38,849 nucleotides of DNA from Pinguiococcus pyrenoidosus (lineage: Eukaryota; Sar; Pinguiophyceae; Pinguiochrysidales; Pinguiochrysidaceae): the NCBI GenBank assembly GCA_019677205.1, contig JAAMXY010000246.1:1-38849 (forward strand). Direction: 5' to 3'. The notes below the pieces were generated by a model. That model searched no databases. It saw only the letters and a program-made list of their open reading frames with translations, and was not told where the DNA came from. The translations under genes were made by a program, and so were the position numbers. Of the stretch, positions 31,083 through 38,849 are shown piece by piece. The first letter of the stretch is position 1. Each line of letters opens with the position of its first letter.

Positions 31083-32321
31083 CTAGCTCTGATAGTATCC
31101 AGTGGTCAGAACCTCCCACTCGTCTTCAACCTCGCCTTCGTCCGCCGTTGTCAGCACAATCCACTCGTCTTCAATCACGCCACCATCCGCGTCGACTTCG
31201 GCTTCAACTTCAGCTTCAGCGTCGACTTGGAGTTGCCCTTCGACACGAGCTTCGACTTGATTTTGGACCTGGTTTTGGACCTGGACGTGGACTTGGACTT
31301 GGACTTGCACGTGATTTTGGCCTTCGGCCTCCTTCCGCTGTGGAACACCCTCAGCCTCCGCAGGCCCTGTCGCGACTTCCGCCTTGGACTCTGCCACGTC
31401 CAGGGACAGCTTCGCAGGGCGCTCGAGCTGCTTTCTCTGGCTAAGGTGGCCCCCCAGCTCCGGGAAGATCGCGGAGATGGCCTTGAGCCGGTGCGAGTGG
31501 TCGGCGTCCGACACGATCTGCCCCTGGCGGTTGTACCGCCGGTAGAGCACGGTCTTGCCCGCGCCGCGCGGGACAAAGTACCCTTCCACAAAGCGGCCTT
31601 CCCGCCAGACGCCGGCCATCAAGCCGCCCTCTTTCTGCCGGAGCACGCCGCGCCCGCCGCGCTTGTTCGCGATCCACTGGCCTTCGTACTCGTCGCCCTG
31701 CGGCCACGTGTACGTGCCCTGGCCATGGCGCTTGCCGCCCTTGAAGCAGCCCTTGTACACCGCGCCCCCCTGCAGCACATGCATGCCGAGGCCGTGCCAG
31801 ACGCCCCGACTCCACTCGCCGTCGTACACCTGGACCTGCTCCCCGGCGCGGTTCAGGTAGGTCTGGCGGCCGCGGCCGTTCTGGCTGCCCTGATGCCACT
31901 CGCCGACGTAGTTGTCTCCGTTGGCCCAGCGAAACACTCCGTAGCCATTGCGCTGCCCGGCCTCGAAGTCGCCCTCGTAGCGCGCGCCGCTGCGCGTGAA
32001 CGCCACGCCTCGACCGCAGGGTAAACTGCCGGCGAACGCGCCGCGGTACACAGTGCCATTGACGCTGACGCGGAGGCCCGAGATGATGTGGCCGTCCAGC
32101 CACTCTCCTTGCACCAGGTCTCCGTTGGCCCAGCGGTACGTGCCGAAGCCGTGGCGCACGTTGTCCTTGTACATGCCCTCGTGGAGGTCTCCGGACGCAA
32201 AGCGCGTGGTGCAGAAGCCGTTCGCCATGCCGTCGCGCCACATGCCTTCCACCACGTCACCGTTGGCGAGGGTCTTGCTCCCCGGCCCAAAAAGGGGCAC
32301 TTCTGCCGGAACCGCACTCAT
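31083..32321 (-). CDS. MORN-repeat protein with tandem ATG8-interacting-like motifs
   Basis: Single exon, 412 residues, ATG at 32321. Residues ~15-265 contain about ten MORN motifs (e.g. YRWANGDLVQGEW, YEGDFEAGQRNGYG, DEYEGQWIANKRGGRG). MORN repeats form extended beta-sheets that bind partners or membranes and are common in protist cytoskeletal and flagellar proteins. The region ~335-380 alternates hydrophobic and polar residues in two-residue steps (VQVQVQVHVQVQ, then AEAEVEAEVDAD), a low-complexity segment. The last 30 residues hold two copies of an acidic-W-x-x-L motif, EDEWIVL (W387, L390) and EDEWEVL (W402, L405), matching the AIM/LIR consensus for ATG8 binding. The gene is divergent from the kinase at 32879, with a tRNA between. 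Confidence 0.88.
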   Translation of the reverse strand: MSAVPAEVPLFGPGSKTLANGDVVEGMWRDGMANGFCTTRFASGDLHEGMYKDNVRHGFGTYRWANGDLVQGEWLDGHIISGLRVSVNGTVYRGAFAGSLPCGRGVAFTRSGARYEGDFEAGQRNGYGVFRWANGDNYVGEWHQGSQNGRGRQTYLNRAGEQVQVYDGEWSRGVWHGLGMHVLQGGAVYKGCFKGGKRHGQGTYTWPQGDEYEGQWIANKRGGRGVLRQKEGGLMAGVWREGRFVEGYFVPRGAGKTVLYRRYNRQGQIVSDADHSHRLKAISAIFPELGGHLSQRKQLERPAKLSLDVAESKAEVATGPAEAEGVPQRKEAEGQNHVQVQVQVHVQVQNQVQNQVEARVEGQLQVDAEAEVEAEVDADGGVIEDEWIVLTTADEGEVEDEWEVLTTGYYQS

Positions 32322-32427
32322 CGCGCGCCTCTTTCACCCGAAATTCCGCCGGTAAAAGGACTGTTGCGGACAGCTCCGAGCTGACGACGCAGGTCAAACG
32401 AGTGGGAGCGGAGGGACCGCGAAAGAC

Positions 32428-32435
32428 TATATATA
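32428..32435 (+). promoter_or_regulatory. TATA-like element upstream of the tRNA
   Basis: TATATATA lies 27-35 bp before the first base of the tRNA. Upstream TATA elements at about this distance help position RNA polymerase III on tRNA genes in some plants and yeasts. It could instead serve the divergent MORN gene. Confidence 0.4.
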
Positions 32436-32462
32436 CCAAGAAGATCGTCACGTTGATAAGCT

Positions 32463-32546
32463 GGGTGCGTAGCTCAGTTGGTAGAGCGCTACCTTCGCAT
32501 CTTCTGAACGAGGTAGAGGTCCTGGGTTCGATTCCCTGCGCATCCT
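32463..32546 (+). tRNA. tRNA-Ala (anticodon CGC) with 11-nt insert in the anticodon loop
   Basis: The acceptor stem GGGTGCG pairs with CGCATCC and contains G3:U70, the alanine identity pair. The D arm is GCTC-AGTTGGTA-GAGC. The anticodon stem CTACC/GGTAG encloses 18 nt that begin TTCGCA, giving anticodon CGC plus an 11-nt intron at or next to the canonical 37/38 site. Internal promoters are clear: A box TAGCTCAGTTGG (32470-32481) and B box GGTTCGATTCC (32525-32535). Two oddities are a T50-T64 mismatch in the T stem and T at discriminator position 73, where alanine tRNAs normally have A. CCA is not encoded, as is normal in eukaryotes. Confidence 0.85.
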
Positions 32547-32575
32547 TTTTTCTCCGCACGCTCTTTTTTTTTTTT
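32546..32575 (+). terminator. RNA polymerase III terminator (T-runs)
   Basis: Six Ts directly follow the acceptor stem (32546-32551) and a 12-T run follows at 32564-32575. These are a primary and a back-up terminator for the tRNA. Confidence 0.8.
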
Positions 32576-32878
32576 CCCCACAACAGGAGACCATCACCAA
32601 GGTTTTGTTTTCATCATAAGCATTTCCGTTGCAGAATAATTCATTTTACACTTATCAAGCTATCAAGTCTATCAACACAAGTCCGAATCGGTGTAATATC
32701 CCACCAAATATCTGATATCAAACGAAACGTCTTTTGCATGGCCGACGAGAAGATTTGAAATTGGAGGAGACCGATCCGGAAGTAAAGAAGTCCCCTTCGA
32801 AGCGCAAGATGCGCGGCCCGCGCGTTTCCTCTCGCACGCTCCGCTGCTGGCGCCTTTTGTAGATTGAAGCCGAAGCCT

Positions 32879-35215
32879 ATGGAGCTGCGTCCGGAGTGGA
32901 ACTCGCGCTTCCACGTCCAAGACGCCCAAGTTTCGCGCAGCCCCTCCGCTTCTCCCCCCATCCACTCGCTGTTCAAGGCCAGGTAGCACTGCGTTGTGCC
33001 TTGTGGTGCCGCACAACTCAGCTCACCGTCGCATGCACAACCCAGAAATGGACACCCAGTGCGAGCGGTGGTGGATGTGCGGCCTCCGAGGAGCTTCGAA
33101 ACCACGCGGCCGCACCGGTCCCAGCTGCGCAGCCGCCACTTCCTTCGACGCCCCGGCTCGGAAGCGGCTGCGGGCGCTCTGCCCAAGATCCTGAGTCCCA
33201 GCGCGGAGCCCGGCGGCAGCAGCAGCAGGAGGAGGAATGGCGAGCTGGACAAGCGCAAGAAGTCCCTGGCGGCTCGACGCGTCCGCGCCAAGAGCATCTC
33301 GGGCCTGGCGGAGAGGCAGAAGGGCCGGAGGCCCAAGACGACCGACGTCGCCATGCTGCAGCAGAGCATCGATCGCGCGGTGGAAGCTGTAGTGGCCAAG
33401 CGCGGCGCTGGAAGGAAGAGCAAGAGACGCAGAGACCCGGGCGGTGGCGTGGCGTCGCCGGCGCGGATGCCGTCGCTGTTGGTGGAGCACTCCTCGTGGG
33501 TCACGGACGGACCCATCATCACGGGCATACTTGACGCCTTTGAAGCGGCAGCCGAGGAGCCGTCAGCGATGCCCTCTGGCAGTACGACCACGGAAAGCGC
33601 GCAGGGCCTGGACACGGGAGACCTCGTGCCGGAGATCGAGCGCCTGACGTTTCCCCCCGACGATCGCGACGACCTGCGTCCAGATCTCCGGCTCGAGCAG
33701 GAGCTCGCGGGCGGCGAAGGCCCCACTAGAGAGAATAGACCCCTCCGGCGGGCGGCCAGGGCAGGTGGAACCCTCGACGACACGCTTCTCGGCAGCTCTT
33801 CGAGGCGTCAGCTCTTCAGCAACGACTCGGCGAACGACGCGGAAGCGAACCTGACCCTAGATCTAGATAGAATACAAGCGGAAGCCCCCGAAGAGGATTC
33901 GCACTCGGACAGGTTTGGGCTCACCGATTCCGGTGCCTTCAACATCGATGGCTTTGAGATTCGAAGCTCCGGCCTCGTCACCAAAGACCCAGGCGGCACC
34001 GGCGATCGCCCCGTATCGGGAGAGAGCACGGGGCTGGAGCCGGGAGTCTCGCCGACCTTTGGCGGCATCCAAGACAGCCTGGTGACGCTGGGCCTTCTCG
34101 GCCGCGGCACGTCAGGCACGGTGCACAAGGCGCTGCACGTCCCGACGCTGCGCCTGGTGGCCGTGAAGGAGATACCCGTCTTCGAGGCCACGCAGAGGCA
34201 GCAGATGGTGCGCGAGCTTCACACCTTGTACGAGAACCTGGCTCCCCTGGACGACTCCAAGGGCGACACCACGCCGACCCGCCCGTCGAGCAAGGCATGC
34301 CCGCACATCGTCACCTTCTACGACGCCTTCATGACCACCAGCGACTGCGTGGTCGCGATCGTCGTGGAGTACATGGACGGCGGCTCCCTGCAGGACATCG
34401 TGAAGGCGGGAGGATGCCAGGATGAGCAGATTCTCGCCAGCATTGGCTTCCAGATGCTCAGGGGCCTCGCGTTCCTCCACTCGCGCCGCAAGATGCATCG
34501 GGACATCAAGCCGTCCAACGTGCTGATCAATCACCTGGGGGATGTCAAGTACTGCGACTTCGGCCTGGCGCGGGAACTGGACAACGCCGTGGCCGAGGCG
34601 GAGACCTTCGTCGGGACCTACCCCTACATGAGCCCCGAGCGCATCATCGGTCAACCGTACACGACGAGCAGCGACATCTGGGCCTTCGGCCTGACGATGA
34701 TGGCGCTGGCGCTGGGACGGTTCCCGTATGCCGGCGGAGCGACGGACGTGCGCGACTACTGGTCGATGCTGCATGCGCTGACCCAGGCTCCGGTGCCGAA
34801 GCTAGGAGACGACTTCTCAGCTGCATTCTCCGATTTTGTGTCACAGTGCCTGAACAAGGCGCCGGAGCAGCGCCCCTCCGCAGAGGAGCTTCTGCAGCAT
34901 CCCTTCCTGAAGAACCACAAGGTCGGCAGGTCGCCCAGCAGGTCGCCCGGGGTGTCGCCGGGGCGAGTGATCGAGACGGGCGCGTCCGCGAAGGACGAGC
35001 TGCATGACATCGTGAACGTGGTGAAGAAGTACTACACCCGGCTGTGGATGGCCCAGGCGGAAGAGGGACAAGCACCGTGCATTCCGAACTTCAATCACGC
35101 GCGGCTCTCACGGCTTGCGTGCCATCTCGAATTGGACTACGAGACCGTCCGGGAGGCGTTCCGCCGCCTCGTGCACGATCTTCGACGGTCGCTAGACTCG
35201 CTGCTCGGAGCTTAG
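32879..35215 (+). CDS. MAP kinase kinase (STE7/MAP2K-type) with long N-terminal extension
   Basis: The kinase domain is unambiguous. LLGRGTSGTVHKA is the nucleotide loop, K409 in VAVKEI the ATP lysine, HRDIKPSN the catalytic loop (D521), DFG aspartate D539, then GTYPYMSPERI and SSDIWAFGLT. TFYDAF...VEYMDGGSL is typical of MAP2Ks, which phosphorylate both Thr and Tyr of a MAP kinase. The activation segment reads AVAEAETFVGT: the second phosphosite is Thr, while the site four residues earlier is Ala flanked by Glu. The start is inferred: an ATG at 32879 opens 32879-32982, joined to 33046-35215 by a 63-nt intron (a closer acceptor at 33021 also keeps frame), giving 757 residues. Without it the first in-frame ATG is 33353. 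The N-terminal ~370 residues are mostly disordered, with basic clusters. A ~70-residue C-terminal extension (VVKKYYTRLWMAQ...) follows the kinase. Confidence 0.88.
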
Positions 35216-36810
35216 GCCAGCAATCTCCTCCACGCAGGTGTTCACCAGCCGACAGATGTTTGCCAGGTCGTTGTCCCACTGCCTGATGACGCCCTCATCA
35301 GCGCCCGTGTCGTCGGTGCCCGCCTCCTGAAACGTCAAGAAGCCGTCCACCTGTGTATAGATTCGGGGACCGCCGAGAGTGAGGGCAGAGATGTTGGTGG
35401 AGGGGCAGGTCTGGCGATCCCGGTGGAAGGGGAAGCACGACGTTTTGTGGATACCTGGTCGATGATTGCCGACAGTCTGCCTTCCGAGATCATCCGCGCG
35501 GCGATCTTCTCCGCCACCCGCACTTCCACCCCGATGATCGTCGCGAATTCGGTCAACGAGATGCACTCGTAGATTTTGCCGCAAGCCTCGATGTTGTGCT
35601 CCATGATGGCGCGCTCGATGTAGGTGAACCCACCCTCGCAGATTGCCTTCTGGTGCGGGAGCAGCGACGCCGTGAAGCCTTCCAGCTCTTTCTGCCGCAG
35701 AAGATGGCCCTGCAAAAGAGACGTCCGCCTTTAATGATCCAGAAGCGAAGCGCACGCGGTCACGCCTCCCTCACTTTGTACATCTTCTCTAGCACTGCGG
35801 CGTGATCTTTGTACAACTCCATCGTCTCGAGGCTCGGGAGGCGCTCATCGCGGAAAATCTGAGCGAGTATTCGGGTCCGCTGCGGCCCAGCTCGACCTAG
35901 GCATGCGCAAGTAACCTAGAAAAGGCACATGGCGGCCTCGTAAGAGGTCTGGTGTGGCGTGGAGTTCGTCCCTCCCCTTTCGCTTGTTTTGCTGATGCCT
36001 TCGGCCGGCAACGCTCACGGTTTTGACTTACCGCTCGGCCGAGGAGATTGAGAAGATCATCCGCATCTACTCCTTCGCTCGCCTTGCTCACGTCGTAATA
36101 TCTGGTGGCGGCGTCGAGGAACTTGCGATTGGCGTCCAACACTCGCGAGTACGTCGTCCGATATCTGAGCTGCATTGAGTTGGGACGAAGAGCGCAAGAA
36201 CGACGCCGGAAGCCTCATCAGCCATCGTTCTCACCAGCCTGATCTGTTGGCCCTCTTTTTTTCAACGCCACCGCGCCTCTAGACTCCAGACATCTTCGTA
36301 CTGTCCCCTCACCTCCAAGCCGCGGTCGCTCACGTTGGCCATGACCGGAGACGCCTTGCTGGCGAAGATCTCCGCGTCGACGGCCTCGTCCAGCTCCAGA
36401 TAGGTCTCGGCCACCCGGATGTAGGTGTCCGCCAGCTCTTCCGGACTGAGCGACACGTTGTCCATGTTCATGGAGCCCAACACAGACGCGGCGGCCTCGA
36501 AATCCTCCTGAGATAACAGCGCTTCGAACAGATGTCGACGCAGGCGGAACTCCGCAGCGCCGTTGCTGGACGGAGTGGGGTTGAGCACGCTATCCGAAAG
36601 CGCCGCAAGCGCCTCGGTGCCACTCTCCACTCCTCTGCGCGCGAGATCAAGCGGGAAAAACCGGAAATTAGAGGGAAATTCTGCAGAAATCGGCCAACGA
36701 AAGGGGGGAAATCCGCACGTTTCGCCCTCCATCGCCAGGATTTCGTCCACCAAGGCCGCAAATGACGCGCGCCCGCCTCGCAGCGCAGTCGCGATCCTCG
36801 CGCGGTCCAT
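35192..36810 (-). CDS. CSN4: COP9 signalosome subunit 4 (six exons)
   Basis: Minus-strand exons are 36810-36719, 36634-36313, 36169-36032, 35915-35775, 35709-35455 and 35350-35192, all GT-AG, giving 368 residues. CSN4 is a PCI-domain scaffold subunit of the COP9 signalosome, which removes Nedd8 from cullin ubiquitin ligases. Matches to CSN4 include the helical repeats (ETYLELDEAVDAEIFASKAS, TYSRVLDANRKFLDAATRYY), then LLPHQKAICEGG, RAIMEHNIEACGKIYECISL, the winged-helix segment AEKIAARMISEGRLSAIIDQ and VDGFLTF, and a C-terminal helix. The first intron is the least certain: its 84 nt stay open in frame, so it could be retained. The stop codon lies inside the opposite-strand kinase gene, so the two coding sequences overlap by 24 bp. 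Confidence 0.92.
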
Positions 36811-37125
36811 CTTCGCCAAAAATGCGCGATTTCAGCGGGCGCTTGTGGCCCCAAACAGCGGAAGATCTCCGGATTTCGCCTGATAATTCGGGGATTTCTG
36901 CGGAAAATCCGCCTTTTCCCCTTTTGGTGGTCTGTCACGTCGCGGGAGAGTCCTTTTGGGGCTCTTCCGCCGGAAAATTGGGGGGAAAACGCCGCATCTC
37001 TCCGCCAAGTTGTGTTGAATGCGTAATCTTCCGCTGGTTTGAGCTTTTGGTCCGCTTTGCAGTGGCTTCGGGCACCGAAAGGAAGGGGCAGAGGTGCTGA
37101 GGCGCCTTTTGGGAGGGTCGCGAAG
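36811..37125. promoter_or_regulatory. Divergent promoter region, CSN4 / P2X-like channel
   Basis: The 315 bp between two outward ATGs contain two short perfect inverted repeats, GCGGA-AAA-TCCGC (36900-36912) and TTCCG-C-CGGAA (36965-36975), within several GGAAAA/TTTTCC blocks. These could be transcription-factor sites serving both genes. Confidence 0.45.
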
Positions 37126-38668
37126 ATGCCGATCGCCGCTGGGACTCTGGAAAGGCCTCTGTGCGCCTCTGAGAACAGTTGGGGCGTCGACTGGGATTCC
37201 GTGCTAGGTGCGCTACCTCCCTTCTACTTGGACTGGGACACCTTGGAGGGTGACCTCACGGGCATCTGCCGCATTTGGCCCTCCAGCCTATGGAACTCCC
37301 AAGGTCGCGTTGATCCGGGATAAGCGCTTGTGGGCTCTGAAGTGGTTCTTTGTCACGCTGGTGGCGCTCTACGTCGCGATCTACCAGCTGGGCTATGAGG
37401 GCTTGTACCTGGAGCAGCATGACGCCGCTGGCGTGGTGCGATTTACGCTGCAGGCGCCCACCGAGGCGTCTTGCAGCCTTCTGGACTTCCAGGACAACTG
37501 CACCGCCGTGTTTCCGCCCATCTCTCGCACGTCCTATTGCTCGCAGAGCCCCTTGGACTACGGCGGGCAGCAGTACCCGTGTGCCTTCTACGACGAGTCG
37601 GACCTGGGCATCTTCCGAGACGACAGCGCGGTGGTGGGGACGCGCATCACAGGTGGGTGGGTCGCAACAGGGGATGCCTCCCACGAGCGTAGAGATGGGC
37701 TCGGATGCCGTGAGAAAGAGCTGTCCTCTGGAGCCTAAGCCCCCGCTGCTTCGTTTGGGGTATGCGACACAGAGTATCGGGAGACGAGAGCCTGCTCCAT
37801 TGAGAACAGTCCCGACAGCTGTCCGCTGGTGTGGGCGCTGGATGGCTGCGATTCCCTCAAGGACTCGGACGACCCGGCCTGTGTGCCTTCCACGTACTAT
37901 GCGACGGCAGTGGAGCAGTTCACACTGCTCTTTGACCACCACCTGTCGGTGTCGGAGTTTGGCGTCGAGGAGGAATCGGCAGACATGATTGGGATGATCC
38001 GAGTTGGCGAGGAGGGCGACGCTTCCCTCTGCAAGGAGTTCGACGGGAAGTCGAATCGCTGGGGCGAAGGATCTCATGGCGCCACCCCCTGCTACATCTA
38101 CCCCAACACGACGTCCACCGGCCTGGACTTCATCTCCCTGGACGTGCTCCTCCGCGCGGGCGGCGTGACGCTGGACACCAAGGGCGGGGCCGGACAGGTG
38201 TACCGCAACTCGGGGGTGTCCATCATCGTGAGCATCCACTACACGAATCGCCGACACTGGAAGCTGCCCGTGGACCGCCCGAGGTACACCTACGAGGTGA
38301 AGATTCAGGAGGACAGCACCTACAAGTACTTCCGGCAGGTCTTCAACGTCAACACGACCCGGCGGAACGTGTGGAACATGCATGGCGTTCGCGTGAACAC
38401 GATCCAGGCGGGGCAGCTGAAGCGATTCAGCTTCAACAACCTCCTCATCCAACTCACGACGTCTCTGACGCTCCTGACGCTCGCAACGATGGTGACCGAA
38501 TGGGCGATGCTGTTTGTGCTGCCGGATCGCGAAGTGTACCGCCGCGAGAAGTTCTCCTTCTCGGAGGACATGTCGGACTACCGGCGTCGGCGAGCCGTGG
38601 AGCCGGATGACGCCCAACTGGACTCGCCGCTGCTGGCGTCGGAACCATCGCCCGGTGAAAGGACGTAG
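37126..38668 (+). CDS. P2X-receptor-like ligand-gated cation channel (three exons)
   Basis: Exons 37126-37207, 37287-37652 and 37773-38668 give 447 residues; an alternative donor at 37249 also keeps frame and gives 461. P2X receptors are trimeric ATP-gated cation channels with two membrane spans. The cytosolic start has the family YxTxK signature (YGTPKVALIRDKR) just before TM1 (ALKWFFVTLVALYVAIYQL). The ectodomain has ten cysteines, as in animal P2X, plus NCT and NTT glycosylation sequons. HGVRVNTIQAGQLKRFSFNN leads into TM2 (LTTSLTLLTLATMVTEWAML), followed by YRREK, the YxxxK trafficking motif. The ATP-contacting residues seem replaced: the NFR segment aligns to TYE, and the lysine before the GIR motif aligns to Asn. 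An endomembrane or contractile-vacuole location, as in Dictyostelium, is possible but not shown. Confidence 0.83.
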
Positions 38669-38849
38669 CGCCAGCACTCTCGTCATGAATCTGCAGACGT
38701 GCCATGAACTCTGAGTACGGCAGAACGACCGGATGGGCGCCTGGAGACCGACGGTTGTGATGATGCACTCTTGAGCATGAGGAGGAGGAGGAGGAAGGAG
38801 GAAAGGAGGAGGAGGAGGAGGAGGAGGAGGAGGAGGATGGTGGTGGGGG
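38669..38849. other. 3' flank of the P2X-like gene ending in a microsatellite
   Basis: Presumed 3' untranslated region. No gene was seen before the GAG repeat at the window edge. Confidence 0.4.
38780..38849. repeat. (GAG)n imperfect microsatellite, running to the window end
   Basis: GAG triplets interrupted by GGAAGGAGGAAAGG, grading into GATGGTGGTGGGGG. Its placement at the very end may explain a contig break. Confidence 0.9.

Larger units (their letters stand above)
32322..32878. promoter_or_regulatory. Divergent intergenic region containing a tRNA gene
   Basis: The spacer between the MORN gene (-) and the MAP2K (+) holds tRNA-Ala and its terminator. Positions 32630-32760 are A/T-rich and may be the kinase promoter. 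Confidence 0.45.

Noticed and set aside
32641-33783. 380-codon minus-strand open frame
   Set aside because: Ser/Arg/Pro-rich shadow of the kinase N-terminal extension.

Overview
This is a nuclear contig of a eukaryote. It carries ubiquitin, COP9 signalosome subunit 4, a MAP2K, an armadillo/cytosolic carboxypeptidase, a P2X-type channel and a tRNA with an anticodon-loop insert. The genes are split by short GT-AG introns, mostly about 60-190 nt, with the frame restored at each proposed junction. The DNA is GC-rich and gene-dense. One protein (20964-22095) starts with a leucine-rich signal-like segment followed by an Arg/Ser-rich stretch, and an RlmN-type methyltransferase is encoded. Both fit a protist with bacterial-derived organelles, plausibly an alga with a complex plastid. 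The exact lineage cannot be fixed by reading alone.

Layout from left to right: ubiquitin (-, cut by the window edge); a ~1,630-residue membrane-anchored multi-domain glycosyltransferase (+); a small membrane-anchored acidic protein (-); RlmN with a C-terminal membrane segment (+); a 2,224-residue armadillo plus M14 carboxypeptidase, tubulin-deglutamylase type (-); an FCS-like zinc-finger protein (+); a class III aminotransferase / ethanolamine-phosphate phospho-lyase type (-); a probably plastid-targeted protein (+); a tricorn-type protease (-); a histidine-phosphatase-fold protein that seems to lack its catalytic residues (+); a MORN-repeat protein with two tandem ATG8-interacting-like motifs (-); tRNA-Ala(CGC) (+); a MAP2K-type kinase (+); CSN4 (-); and a P2X-like channel (+).

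The 14 protein genes alternate strand perfectly, so each neighbouring pair is head-to-head or tail-to-tail. Divergent intergenic regions range from 123 bp to about 1.9 kb and are probably shared promoters. Convergent pairs are tight, and the MAP2K and CSN4 coding sequences overlap by 24 bp. The genes do not form one pathway. Themes are proteolysis and ubiquitin (ubiquitin, CSN4, tricorn), signalling (MAP2K, P2X) and membrane or secretory proteins.

The most unusual items are the intron-containing eukaryotic tricorn protease with acidic and lysine-rich inserts, the pseudo-phosphatase, the P2X-like channel without recognisable ATP-binding residues, the tandem-AIM MORN protein, the tail-anchored RlmN and the perfect strand alternation. 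Splice sites and starts were assigned by eye from frame, GT/AG signals and family conservation; no transcript evidence was available.
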